A DNA stretch of 25,142 nucleotides. Source: a virus. Position 1 is the stretch's first letter; each line of letters starts with the position of its first letter. A program made the translations under genes and the position numbers. The stretch is taken from IMG/VR virus record IMGVR_UViG_3300020220_003109, positions 1-25,142 of that record. One strand, given 5' to 3'. Shown one piece after another: positions 1 to 7,646 of the stretch. A model generated the notes under the pieces. That model made no database searches, had not been told where the DNA came from, and worked only from the letters and a program-made list of their open reading frames with translations.

Positions 1-1773
1 AAGCTTGGTTCAGCCATCATGATTGACTTCTCTCCCAAGGAGAGGGTGTTGGTCCAGATGGTTGAGAATTGTGAATCGTTTGCCGAGGTTGTTGAGGCTG
101 CGAAGGCAATCTATGCTTATTGCAAGCTTCATAAAGAAGAGCAGCCTGAACAGGAAGAAGACGACTATATTGGATCTGGTTCTAATCAGTATCCTGATGA
201 AGATGAATTCTTCATGGGCGAGAATTCTGACTCCGAGGATTCCAACAAGGAAGATACAACCAAGAAGATGACGGAGTCTGATGAGGATGGTTCTTCATCT
301 GGTGATGAAGACTCCGATGAAGATGCATCTGCTAATGATGATTCCGATGACGAGTCCGGAGAAGTTTCTGACGAAGATTCTATCAATGATGTAGGAACTC
401 GTAACGAAAATCCGACTTCTGAAACTCAGGAAAGCTGGGAAAGAATGAAAGATAAGCTTCTCTCCGGCGATGTTCGCGGTTATCAATATGTCAACATTCC
501 TGAGATTGATGGACATAAGTGGATTGTGCCGTACAAGCAGGTCCATTATGGCAACAATGATGTTAGTGGTCTATCCACTATTGTTGAGCAGAATTGCTAT
601 AATTCTAATATGCCCGGACCTAATTCGGCTCAGCGTTTTGAACTTCTGAACAAGTTCAAGAGTGAGAATTCACCTGTTATTTCCTTCATGGTGAAGGAAT
701 TTGAAATGCGTAAGGCTGCCGAGCAGTACGCTCGTCAATCCATCGCAAAGACTGGTATGATCAACACCAACAAGCTTCACACATACAAGTACAATGATGA
801 TATCTTTCGTCGCATCACAAGTGTGCCGAATGGTAAGAATCATGGTCTTGTGATGATCATTGATTGGTCTGGCTCAATGTCTCCTGAAATTGCAGGAACT
901 ATTGAACAGCTTCTGAACATGACAATTTTCTGTCAGCGTGTTCAGATTCCGTTTGAGGTGTTTGCTTTTAGTGATCACTATTATCCTATGCCAGTCTCAA
1001 TTTTGGACAATTCCATGTATAAACATGGCGATATTAAGGTTGCGGATCGTCTTTCGCTTCTTCAGCTTCTATCTTCTACGATGAAGCCCAAGGAGATGAA
1101 TGATGCTCTTGGGAATCTTCTGGCACTTCGTGATATCTTTGATCGGAGAAATAAAGGTTCCGTTCCATTGATGCATTTTGGCCTTGGTGGGACACCGCTT
1201 GATGGTTCTCTGCTCTGCCTTCCGAGTATCGTGAATGCTTTTCGCAAGCGTAATAAACTTCAGATTGTCAACACCATTGTTCTTACCGATGGCGAAGATT
1301 CCTATCATTTTGATGTAAATGACAAGGAATTTGTGCGTTACACCACTAAGCTAACTATTCTTCGCGATACTATTACCAAGGCTGAGTATACTGTTCATTC
1401 TGGATATGACTCCGGTCTGACCAAGGCTCTACTACAGAATCTTCATCAGCGGACAAACACAAATGTCATTGGTTACTATCTAATGTCTGGTAGGCCGAGT
1501 GCTATCAAACAACAGCTAGCTGCCCGAGTTGATATTGATGATGTGGAAAAGACTATTGAGTCTTTCAATTCAAAGAGGTTTGTGGAACTTTCTAGTCTTG
1601 GATACAATACATACTATGTACTCAAGGCGAACGATCTTCACATTGAGTCCGAAGAACTGGATATTGGTAAGTCTACCTCGACAAAGTCCATCGCAAAGGC
1701 TTTTGGTAAGTATGCCAAGAAGAAGCAGGAAAATCGTGTCATGCTTTCCAGATTCATTGAGAAAATTAGCTAA
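1..1773 (+). CDS. CobT-like VWA-domain protein (5' end cut by window)
   Basis: The reading frame is open to the first base. The first ATG (position 19) has no ribosome-binding site, so the true start probably lies upstream. Counting from that ATG, residues about 45-125 form a highly acidic Asp/Glu/Ser linker. A C-terminal von Willebrand A domain follows, with a MIDAS motif DWSGSMS (about 282-288), the threonine motif GGTPL (about 390-394) and TDGED (about 423-427). This layout, acidic linker plus C-terminal VWA, is that of CobT, the partner of the AAA+ protein CobS in aerobic cobaltochelatase. A CobS-like gene lies downstream at 2569. In a phage with no cobalamin genes in view I infer a general MoxR/VWA-type remodelling or metal-insertion module rather than B12 synthesis; the substrate is unknown. 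The gene ends 6 bp from the convergent GIY-YIG gene, with no clear terminator between. Confidence 0.8.
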   Translation, partial: KLGSAIMIDFSPKERVLVQMVENCESFAEVVEAAKAIYAYCKLHKEEQPEQEEDDYIGSGSNQYPDEDEFFMGENSDSEDSNKEDTTKKMTESDEDGSSSGDEDSDEDASANDDSDDESGEVSDEDSINDVGTRNENPTSETQESWERMKDKLLSGDVRGYQYVNIPEIDGHKWIVPYKQVHYGNNDVSGLSTIVEQNCYNSNMPGPNSAQRFELLNKFKSENSPVISFMVKEFEMRKAAEQYARQSIAKTGMINTNKLHTYKYNDDIFRRITSVPNGKNHGLVMIIDWSGSMSPEIAGTIEQLLNMTIFCQRVQIPFEVFAFSDHYYPMPVSILDNSMYKHGDIKVADRLSLLQLLSSTMKPKEMNDALGNLLALRDIFDRRNKGSVPLMHFGLGGTPLDGSLLCLPSIVNAFRKRNKLQIVNTIVLTDGEDSYHFDVNDKEFVRYTTKLTILRDTITKAEYTVHSGYDSGLTKALLQNLHQRTNTNVIGYYLMSGRPSAIKQQLAARVDIDDVEKTIESFNSKRFVELSSLGYNTYYVLKANDLHIESEELDIGKSTSTKSIAKAFGKYAKKKQENRVMLSRFIEKIS

Positions 1774-1779
1774 TCATAG

Positions 1780-2430
1780 CTATAGTTGATGAGAATGTTT
1801 TTTGTATTTTTTGCCTTTTCTGGCAATACTCATCGCGAGTATATGTTCTGGTGATTTAGATTTTCCTTTTAGAGAATTACTAAGCGCAGCTCTATGTTCT
1901 GGTGAAAGAGTTTTACCTTTATTGTGAGCAGATCTACCTTTGTGGGCAAAACTCATCATAGCTTTAGTTTTAGATGTATGTGTTTTCCCAAACATGGGAT
2001 GATTTTTATCTTTCTTGGCATTAGCTATCGCACGCCTATGCTCTGGTGAAAGAATTTTGCCCTTGCGAATTGCACTCATTTTAGCTTTTGTTTCTAATGA
2101 AAGAGTTTTTCCTTTGCGAATTATGCTCATTTTCGTTTTCATTTCTGGTGAAAAGTTATTACCACCATCACCACCATCTGTCATGTTGCGAAGAATACCT
2201 GTATCAAGATCTTTGCGACCATACCAGCGAATGTAACGTCGCTCTAATGCACAAGCACCAATATTTGATAGATTAGTTTCCAAAAATATTATTCTATTTT
2301 TATCTTTAGGTACTGGAATATGTTTGTGATTTGCATATGCTCTTCCATTGCAGCCCTTACCAATGTAGTAAGGTGTTCCATCTAGACGTAAATATACATA
2401 AACATAGTAGCAATAAATATTGTTTGACAT
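1780..2430 (-). CDS. GIY-YIG homing endonuclease with NUMOD3 repeats
   Basis: A 216-residue protein on the minus strand. The N-terminal GIY-YIG nuclease domain shows YVY (about 9-11), YYIGKG (21-26), Arg30 and the catalytic-type Glu63 in [11 protein letters not shown]. The C-terminal half holds several repeats of the NUMOD3 DNA-binding type (SPEHR...KGK, SLETK...RKGK), as in phage Seg-type and intron-encoded GIY-YIG enzymes. The start is supported by AAGGAG on the minus strand, 8 nt before the ATG. The gene is free-standing and antisense to both neighbours, inserted between the CobT-like and CobS-like genes. This is typical of a homing endonuclease that cuts a related genome lacking it and spreads by repair. 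No intron or intein boundary is visible. Family call is firm; the target site is unknown. Confidence 0.88.
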   Translation of the reverse strand: MSNNIYCYYVYVYLRLDGTPYYIGKGCNGRAYANHKHIPVPKDKNRIIFLETNLSNIGACALERRYIRWYGRKDLDTGILRNMTDGGDGGNNFSPEMKTKMSIIRKGKTLSLETKAKMSAIRKGKILSPEHRRAIANAKKDKNHPMFGKTHTSKTKAMMSFAHKGRSAHNKGKTLSPEHRAALSNSLKGKSKSPEHILAMSIARKGKKYKKHSHQL

Positions 2431-2515
2431 TGCTGTGTCTCCTTGATAAAGTTATAGACATAGGGTGGATGGAAGTTGGTAGCTTCGCGATCCACATCTA
2501 TTTAGCAAAAAGTCC

Positions 2516-2544
2516 TTGATTTTCCCAATCTTGTATAGTAATAT
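2516..2544 (+). promoter_or_regulatory. Candidate sigma-70-type promoter of the CobS-like gene
   Basis: TTGATT (2516-2521), a 17-nt spacer and TAATAT (2539-2544). Transcription would begin near 2551, just before AGAGGAAA and the ATG at 2569. It is a moderate consensus match and the only one seen in the 138-bp gap between the divergent endonuclease and ATPase genes. Confidence 0.45.
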
Positions 2545-2568
2545 TAGATCATAATTTGAGAGGAAAAT

Positions 2569-3786
2569 ATGTCTCTGACAAGCAAGCAGATTGCCTTCAT
2601 CAAGCTGGCAAATGACAATGGTTTTGTTGATACAATTTCTAGACAGGATGCAAAGGCGCTTTGTCTCGCACATGACTTTAAGTGGCCATCTTGGCTTGCC
2701 AAGGACGATGTACATCGTCACTCGCGAGGCGTCTATAAGCTTCCCAATATTGATAGTGAAAGTGTAAGTATGCCCAAGGTTTCCCGAGTTGATACACCCG
2801 CACCGCAGGCACCAACTTCGGCTCTAAATCTTCAGACTCTTGGTACGAACATCTCGGAATCTCTGATTCCAATGCCCAATCGCAAGTATGTGTCTTTTGG
2901 CAACTTTGCTGATGTTGAGGCTATTATTTCGTCCAACATCTTCTATCCGATCTATGTCACGGGTCTTTCTGGTAATGGAAAGACGATGATGATTGAGCAG
3001 GTCTGCGCCAAGGCTCGTCGTGAAATGGTGCGTGTAAACATCACTGCCGAGACGGATGAAGATGACCTGATTGGTGGTTTCCGTCTTGTTGATGGTCAGA
3101 CCGTGTGGCATAACGGTCCTGTCGTCATGGCGATGGAGCGTGGCGCTGTTCTTCTTCTGGACGAGGTTGACCTCGGTTCAATCAAGCTTATGTGCCTTCA
3201 GCCTGTGCTTGAAGGCAAGTCCATCTTCATCAAGAAGATCAACAAGCTTGTCCAACCTGCCAAGGGATTCACGATTGTCGCAACTGCGAACACCAAGGGT
3301 AAGGGCTCAGATGATGGTCGTTTCATCGGCACCAATGTGATGAACGAGGCTTTCCTTGAGCGTTTTTCCATTACGCTTGAGCAGGAGTATCCGCCCGCCG
3401 TCACCGAGAAGAAGATTCTTCTTAACATTTTGGATCGTTCATCGGACGATGACAAGATGTTTATTGAGATGCTTATCAAGTGGGCAGAGGCAATTCGGCG
3501 CACCTATTATGATGGTGGTGTGACCGAGATCATTTCGACTCGTCGTCTGGTTCATATCTGTGAAGCTTATAACATTTTTGCGAAGGATCGCAAGAAGGCT
3601 ATCCAGCTATGTCTTAATCGTTTTGATACTGATACCAAGACTTCGTTCATGGATTTGTATACTAAGATTGATGCTGAGGTAAATCCTCCTGCTCCAGTTG
3701 TAACGCCGGAAATTGTTGTAACTTTTCCGGAAGCTGAAAAGTCAGTTGAACAGATGATCAAGGCTGCAGACGAAATTCCGTTCTGA
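2569..3786 (+). CDS. CobS/MoxR-like AAA+ ATPase
   Basis: A 405-residue AAA+ ATPase. After an N-terminal region (about 1-100) that may bind a partner come Walker A GLSGNGKT (132-139), Walker B LLLDEVD (195-201), a sensor-1-like Asn in ATANT (238-242) and an arginine-finger region FLERF (about 262-266). The order and spacing fit the MoxR/CobS clade, whose members work with VWA proteins. The VWA partner is the gene at 1-1773, separated only by the inserted endonuclease. In bacteria CobS-CobT drive cobalt insertion by CobN. T4-like cyanophages also carry cobS-like genes, whose role is unsettled. I infer an ATP-dependent chaperone or remodeller. The start is supported by GAGGAAAAT before the ATG. 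Lys is mostly AAG, unlike the AAA-rich sugar cluster further right. Confidence 0.85.
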   Translation: MSLTSKQIAFIKLANDNGFVDTISRQDAKALCLAHDFKWPSWLAKDDVHRHSRGVYKLPNIDSESVSMPKVSRVDTPAPQAPTSALNLQTLGTNISESLIPMPNRKYVSFGNFADVEAIISSNIFYPIYVTGLSGNGKTMMIEQVCAKARREMVRVNITAETDEDDLIGGFRLVDGQTVWHNGPVVMAMERGAVLLLDEVDLGSIKLMCLQPVLEGKSIFIKKINKLVQPAKGFTIVATANTKGKGSDDGRFIGTNVMNEAFLERFSITLEQEYPPAVTEKKILLNILDRSSDDDKMFIEMLIKWAEAIRRTYYDGGVTEIISTRRLVHICEAYNIFAKDRKKAIQLCLNRFDTDTKTSFMDLYTKIDAEVNPPAPVVTPEIVVTFPEAEKSVEQMIKAADEIPF

Positions 3787-3790
3787 ACTC

Positions 3791-3819
3791 TTGACAAATA
3801 ACTTCAACATTGATATAAT
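3791..3819 (+). promoter_or_regulatory. Perfect-consensus sigma-70 promoter
   Basis: TTGACA (3791-3796), exactly 17 nt, then TATAAT (3814-3819), starting 4 bp after the stop of the CobS-like gene. Transcription would start near 3826 and read the winged-helix gene at 3898. It is one of the two strongest promoter matches in the window. Confidence 0.85.
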
Positions 3820-3825
3820 GTTGAA
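3803..3825 (+). promoter_or_regulatory. Operator-like palindrome over the -10 box
   Basis: Perfect inverted repeat TTCAACAT, 7-nt spacer, ATGTTGAA, covering the spacer end, the -10 element and the expected start point of the promoter at 3791. Placement and symmetry fit a repressor site for a dimeric protein; the small DNA-binding protein encoded immediately downstream is the obvious candidate for autoregulation. This is an inference from position only. AT-rich DNA gives short palindromes by chance, but 8-bp perfect arms centred on a -10 box are uncommon. Confidence 0.5.
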
Positions 3826-3843
3826 TAATGAGGCAATGTTCTT

Positions 3844-3877
3844 GGTTGCTCATCGCTTCATTTCTTTTAATGCAACC
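3844..3877 (+). promoter_or_regulatory. Possible stem-loop in the leader of the winged-helix gene
   Basis: GGTTGC (3844-3849) can pair with GCAACC (3872-3877), followed by TTTTG and then the ribosome-binding site. The loop is 22 nt, so the structure is weak. It might act as a leader hairpin or attenuator, or be chance. Confidence 0.25.
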
Positions 3878-3897
3878 TTTTGTTATGGAGTAAATAT

Positions 3898-4167
3898 ATG
3901 GCTAAGATTTCTGCTAAGACTCGTATGCTTCAGGTTTTGAAGAGCGGCGGTGAGTATAATAGCTTTTCGGTTGCTCAGGGTCGCAATCGGTTTGGCGTAA
4001 CGAATGTTTCGGCTCGTATTGCCGAGCTTCGTGCGGATGGTCATCCGATTTATACAAACATCAAGCGTCGTGGCGATGGCAGCAAGGTTAGCGTTTATCG
4101 TCTTGGCACTCCGACCAAGGCAATGAAGGCTGCTGCTCGCAAGACGAAGACTCGTCGTTCTGCCTGA
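3898..4167 (+). CDS. Small winged-helix/HTH-like DNA-binding protein
   Basis: An 89-residue basic protein. The ATG at 3898 is chosen because GGAG lies 8 nt upstream. The sequence TRMLQVLKSGGEYNSFSVA, then VTNVSARIAELRADGHPI, then a short beta-wing (NIKRRGDGSKVSVYRL) reads as a winged helix: helix, turn, recognition helix with conserved Arg, then the wing. The tail (about 75-89) is rich in Lys/Arg. Such single-domain proteins are common in T4-like phages of alphaproteobacteria and cyanobacteria and have no assigned function. It stands alone between a consensus promoter with a palindrome and a terminator, which suggests an independently controlled, possibly autoregulated factor. Fold call is moderate; the target is unknown. 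Confidence 0.72.
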   Translation: MAKISAKTRMLQVLKSGGEYNSFSVAQGRNRFGVTNVSARIAELRADGHPIYTNIKRRGDGSKVSVYRLGTPTKAMKAAARKTKTRRSA

Positions 4168-4191
4168 TTCAATAGTTCATATTGAGTCTAT

Positions 4192-4222
4192 GAAGGGGAA
4201 GAGAAATCTTCCCCTTCTTTAT
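4192..4222 (+). terminator. Rho-independent terminator
   Basis: Perfect 10-bp stem GAAGGGGAAG / CTTCCCCTTC (4192-4201 and 4208-4217) with a 6-nt loop, followed by TTTATAT. It closes the winged-helix transcription unit 25 bp after its stop codon. Confidence 0.85.
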
Positions 4223-4278
4223 ATCTAAGAACTAAATAGGAGTATGATTTAGTAATTATTTTTTGATTGGAGTATAAC

Positions 4279-5094
4279 ATGGAAATTTCTATCTCAGTTG
4301 AAGAATTACGCAAAAGAAAGTTGTTTATTGCTACACCAATGTATGGTGGTATGGCAAATGGACTTTACATGAAGTCCTGTCTTGATCTACAATCAATTTT
4401 AAATCAGTATGGTATTGAAGCAAAGTTTTCGTTTCTGTTTAATGAATCTCTAATTACTCGTGCAAGAAATTATTTGACTGACGAGTTTTTGCGTAACGAA
4501 GGTTTTACACACCTTCTATTTCTTGATTCAGATATTCATTTCAATCCACAAGATGTTGTTACACTTCTTGCGTTAGACAAAGAAATCATTGGCGGCCCAT
4601 ATCCCAAAAAGTCAATTAATTGGGGTAATGTTGCAACTGCGGTAAAAAATAAGACAGATATAGAAGCTGGAGAACTTGAAGGCTTGGTCGGAGAATTTGT
4701 TTTTAATCCCGTTGCAGGAACAAAACAATTTACAATTACCGAGCCACTTGAGGTCATGGAAATTGGCACGGGATTTATGATGATCAAGCGTGAAGTTTTT
4801 AAGAAGTTTGAAGATGCATATCCAGAATATCGTTATAAGCCAGATCATGTTGGTCAAAAACATTTTGATGGATCACGATATATTCATGCTTATTTTGACA
4901 CAATTATTGATCGCGGACCAAATGCACCAGGCTCTTCGGAACGTTATCTCTCCGAAGATTATTTTTTCTGTCAAATGTGTCGTAAATTGAGCATTAAAGT
5001 TTGGCTGTGCCCTTGGATGAAAACACAGCATGTTGGCACATATGCCTTTACTGGTGATCTTTCAAAGATTGCACAATACACAGGACGTATATGA
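4279..5094 (+). CDS. Glycosyltransferase-like protein (GT-A fold)
   Basis: A 271-residue protein; the ATG at 4279 has TTGGAG 8 nt upstream. The N-terminal region LFIATPMYGG, the segment SLITRARNYL and the metal-binding-type motif LFLDSDIHF (DSD at 83-85) fit the nucleotide-diphospho-sugar transferase (GT-A) fold. A long insert and a C-terminal LSEDYFFCQMCRKLSIKVW follow; the SEDYFFC pattern is typical of these phage and eukaryote-like transferases. Similar proteins occur in T4-like cyanophages. Donor and acceptor cannot be read from sequence. It is apart from the large sugar cluster and overlaps the dNMP kinase by ATGA, which suggests coupled expression with a nucleotide-metabolism gene. A role in DNA-base or virion glycosylation is possible but not shown. 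Confidence 0.7.
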   Translation: MEISISVEELRKRKLFIATPMYGGMANGLYMKSCLDLQSILNQYGIEAKFSFLFNESLITRARNYLTDEFLRNEGFTHLLFLDSDIHFNPQDVVTLLALDKEIIGGPYPKKSINWGNVATAVKNKTDIEAGELEGLVGEFVFNPVAGTKQFTITEPLEVMEIGTGFMMIKREVFKKFEDAYPEYRYKPDHVGQKHFDGSRYIHAYFDTIIDRGPNAPGSSERYLSEDYFFCQMCRKLSIKVWLCPWMKTQHVGTYAFTGDLSKIAQYTGRI

Positions 5095-5699
5095 TCATAG
5101 GATTTGTCGGCAACATTGGCAGTGGAAAAGGAACTGCTGGTGATATTCTGATGGAGCGAGGCTTTCTTTGTGAAAGCTTTGCTGCCCCTTTAAAAGCAAT
5201 TACATCCAATCTCTTTGATTGGCCTAGACATCTTTTAGAGGGTAACACTCAACAATCGCGTGAGTTTCGTGAGAAAAATGATGAATGGTGGTCAAATAGA
5301 TTGGGAAAAAATATTACGCCTCGTTCGATGCTTCAAATAATAGGAACCGAATGTATGCGTGATTGTATACACCCAGATTTTTGGGTTGCTTGTTTGGAGA
5401 GACGAATAAAGATAAATCAAGATTACGTGATTACTGATGTTCGTTTTCCCAATGAAATTGATTCCATTCATAACATGAAGGGTAAAATTGTTGAAATACA
5501 ACGAGGCCAATCTGTTGATTGGTATGTACATGCTTGCATGTATAACAATGGGGATTCTGGTGTAAAACCAAACGCTCATTATTCCGAGTGGGCCTGGATG
5601 GGATATAAAACAGATTATACCATAAACAATAATGGATCTATAGAAGATCTTGAAAAAGAAATTGAGTTAATGCTTGAGTGCTTGACACCACCAGAGTAA
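5091..5699 (+). CDS. 1: Deoxynucleoside monophosphate kinase (T4 gp1 family)
   Basis: A 202-residue P-loop kinase: GNIGSGKGT (7-15) and VITDVRFPNE, the conserved segment of the phage dNMP kinase family whose model is T4 gp1 (241 residues). The enzyme phosphorylates dNMPs to dNDPs for phage DNA synthesis in the cytoplasm. It begins by ATGA overlap with the preceding gene. The last codons contain the promoter of the replication operon (5682-5710), so its 3' end has a double role. It is shorter than T4 gp1. Nucleotide specificity cannot be inferred. Confidence 0.88.
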   Translation: MIIGFVGNIGSGKGTAGDILMERGFLCESFAAPLKAITSNLFDWPRHLLEGNTQQSREFREKNDEWWSNRLGKNITPRSMLQIIGTECMRDCIHPDFWVACLERRIKINQDYVITDVRFPNEIDSIHNMKGKIVEIQRGQSVDWYVHACMYNNGDSGVKPNAHYSEWAWMGYKTDYTINNNGSIEDLEKEIELMLECLTPPE

Positions 5700-5710
5700 A
5701 GTGATACTAT
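5682..5710 (+). promoter_or_regulatory. Sigma-70-type promoter of the replication operon
   Basis: TTGACA (5682-5687), 17 nt, TACTAT (5705-5710). The -35 box lies inside the dNMP kinase coding sequence. The start point would be near 5717, giving a leader of about 22 nt to the sliding-clamp ATG at 5739. Confidence 0.75.
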
Positions 5711-5738
5711 TATCTTCATATAACCATGGAGTTTTGTT

Positions 5739-6404
5739 ATGAAATTTTCACAAGAGACGGTAAATATTTTGAAGAATTTTTCCCAAATTAATACGGGAAT
5801 TTGCTTCAAGCCAGGCAATGTGATTTCAACTATTTCACCACAGAAAAATATTTTGGTTGAAGCCACAGTCAAGGAAAACTTTCCCAAAGAATTTGGTATA
5901 TATGATCTTCCAACTTTGTTAAGTACTCTTTCTCTTAGCGGGGAAGATACCGAGTTGTCGTTTCATGAAAAGCATTTGACCATTGTCGGAAATAATGGTC
6001 GTTCAACAATCACATTTCGTTATACTGATGCATCAATGATTGTATGTCCGCCAGACAAGAAGTTGGCAGTTCCTTCACCTACTGTATCTTTTGATCTATC
6101 CGAAGTTGATCTTGCATGGATTTCGCGTTGTGCGGCTGTTCTTCAACAGCCAAACGTATCCGTAGAAAGTGATGGAAAAAAGGTGTACGTAACTACATTT
6201 GATTCTACAAATGATGCATCTCATACACAGAAACTCACGATTGCTGATGGTAATGGTGAGACGTACAAGTTTGTTCTTCGTACCGAAAATCTAAAGATTC
6301 TTTCTACCGATTATAAGGTAGATGTAACAAAGGGAATTGTCACTTTCTCTGGTAAGAACATACCAATCAAGTATTGGATTGCAACTGAAAAGCCAAAGGA
6401 GTAA
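5739..6404 (+). CDS. 45: DNA polymerase sliding clamp (gp45)
   Basis: A 221-residue protein (T4 gp45 is 228). The opening MKFSQETVNILKNFSQINTG matches the T4 opening closely, followed by IYDLPTLLSTLSL (T4 IYDLNGFLGILSL), NGRSTITF and the C-terminal beta-strand GIVTFSGKN. It forms the trimeric ring that tethers DNA polymerase to DNA and, in T4, also activates late transcription. GGAG lies 7 nt before the ATG. First gene of the operon read from the promoter at 5682; genes for the loader (44 and 62) follow. Family call is firm. Confidence 0.95.
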   Translation: MKFSQETVNILKNFSQINTGICFKPGNVISTISPQKNILVEATVKENFPKEFGIYDLPTLLSTLSLSGEDTELSFHEKHLTIVGNNGRSTITFRYTDASMIVCPPDKKLAVPSPTVSFDLSEVDLAWISRCAAVLQQPNVSVESDGKKVYVTTFDSTNDASHTQKLTIADGNGETYKFVLRTENLKILSTDYKVDVTKGIVTFSGKNIPIKYWIATEKPKE

Positions 6405-6407
6405 TAC

Positions 6408-6689
6408 ATGTCTACAATTGGAAACAATAGTGGTGTTCCTAGCTTGTCTCCAGAGGAGATCAAGAAGATTATTGATGCGGTCGAGGTTATCAATGATAGC
6501 ATGACTCGTGTTGCAGCAGAGAAAGATCTTGTGAAGGATACTGTGAACAAGATTCATGAGGAAACTGGCTTTCCTAAAAAACTCTTGCGTCGTATTGCAA
6601 GAACGCATTATAATAGATCCTTTGAAATGGATCTACAGGAAAATCGTGATTTTGAAAGCACATATGAAACAATTGCAAATCAAAAGTAA
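6408..6689 (+). CDS. dsbA: DsbA-like dsDNA-binding late-transcription protein
   Basis: A 93-residue protein resembling T4 DsbA (89 residues): a helical N-terminal half, then KDTVNKIHEETGFPKKLLRR, which parallels the T4 segment with IRIRAKDELGVDGKMFNRLL, and an acidic end (RDFESTYETI compared with VVELYDTVF). In T4, DsbA binds double-stranded DNA near late promoters and enhances late transcription. AAGGAG, inside the end of gene 45, serves as its ribosome-binding site. In T4, dsbA lies near genes 33 and rnh; here it sits between 45 and 44, which would tie it to clamp expression. Assignment rests on remembered T4 sequence and is moderately sure. Confidence 0.75.
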   Translation: MSTIGNNSGVPSLSPEEIKKIIDAVEVINDSMTRVAAEKDLVKDTVNKIHEETGFPKKLLRRIARTHYNRSFEMDLQENRDFESTYETIANQK

Positions 6690-6704
6690 CTTTGGAGATT
6701 TGGA

Positions 6705-7646
6705 ATGTCTAATAATGATCAATTTTTGTGGACCGAAAAGTATCGACCACAAAAAGTTGCAGATTGCATTCTTCCAGAAAGTATAAAGAGTGTTTTTCAG
6801 GAATATGTAAATAAAAAGAATATTCCGAATCTCCTTTTGACAGGTGGCCCTGGTGTTGGTAAAACCACTATTGCCAAGGCTATGTGTAATGAAGTTGGTT
6901 GTGACTTCATGGTGATCAATGGTTCCGATGAACGTGGTATTGATGTTCTTCGCTACAAGATCAAGACATATGCATCTTCCATGAGTTTTTCTGGCGGAAG
7001 AAAAGTCATCATCATTGATGAAGCAGACTATCTAACACCAGACACGCAAGCAGCCATGCGAGCTGCCATTGAAGAGTTTGCCTCAAACTGTTCTTTTATC
7101 TTTACTTGCAACTACAAGGCTCGTTTAACTCCGGCCATTCATTCACGCTGTTCCGTCATCGAATTTAAGATCAAGAATGGAAATAAGGTGAAGATGGCAG
7201 CTGGTTTTCTAAAGAGAATCCAGAATATACTTGATCGGGAAAAGATCAAGTATGATAATGGCGCCATTGTTCAGATCATTCAAAAGCATTTTCCAGATTA
7301 TCGCCGTGTATTGAATGAGTTGCAGAGATATGCAGTTTGCGGTGAGATTGATTCTGGAGTGCTTGCACAAGTTGGTGATGTTAATCTAAAGGAACTTGTT
7401 GATTTCTTGAAGAAGAAAGACTTCACATCCATGCGTAAATGGGTTGCAACAAACTCTGATGCCGATCAAAATAAAATCTTTCGTCAGATCTATGATGCGT
7501 TGTATGATATCGTGCAACCACAGTCTATTCCACAGACTGTAATTGTGTTGGCCGATTATCAGTACAAGTCTGCTTTTGTTGCCGATCAAGAAATAAATAT
7601 GGTTGCATGTTTGACAACCATCATGATGGAGTGTTCGTTCAAGTGA
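6705..7646 (+). CDS. 44: Clamp-loader large subunit (gp44), AAA+ ATPase
   Basis: A 313-residue AAA+ protein (T4 gp44 is 319). Motifs: WTEKYRP near the N-terminus, Walker A GGPGVGKT (47-54), Walker B IIIDEAD with DEAD at 105-108, and the SRC motif (147-149) with its arginine finger. With gp62 it opens the sliding clamp and loads it at primer-template junctions using ATP. GGAG stands 7 nt before the ATG. Its stop is shared with the GTG start of the next gene (GTGA), so the inserted GIY-YIG gene, not gene 62, is directly coupled to it. Firm call. Confidence 0.95.
   Translation: MSNNDQFLWTEKYRPQKVADCILPESIKSVFQEYVNKKNIPNLLLTGGPGVGKTTIAKAMCNEVGCDFMVINGSDERGIDVLRYKIKTYASSMSFSGGRKVIIIDEADYLTPDTQAAMRAAIEEFASNCSFIFTCNYKARLTPAIHSRCSVIEFKIKNGNKVKMAAGFLKRIQNILDREKIKYDNGAIVQIIQKHFPDYRRVLNELQRYAVCGEIDSGVLAQVGDVNLKELVDFLKKKDFTSMRKWVATNSDADQNKIFRQIYDALYDIVQPQSIPQTVIVLADYQYKSAFVADQEINMVACLTTIMMECSFK

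Noticed and set aside
186-386. Minus-strand Ser-rich ORF opposite the acidic linker
   Set aside because: It is the mirror of the GAT/GAA/TCT-rich acidic repeat in the CobT-like gene, with no ribosome-binding site.
3198-3503. Minus-strand ORF of about 100 codons inside the ATPase gene
   Set aside because: Fully antisense to a well-conserved AAA+ domain, with no start signal and no recognisable motif.
1-3786. Annotating the CobT/CobS-like pair as cobalamin biosynthesis genes
   Set aside because: Only the AAA+ and VWA partners are present and no cobalamin gene or CobN is in view; family resemblance does not show the pathway.
4232-4238. CTAAATA before the gene at 4279 (and ATAAATA at 10133-10139) as T4-type late promoters
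   Set aside because: Such AT-rich heptamers are expected several times by chance in this sequence, and no consistent placement before late genes is seen.
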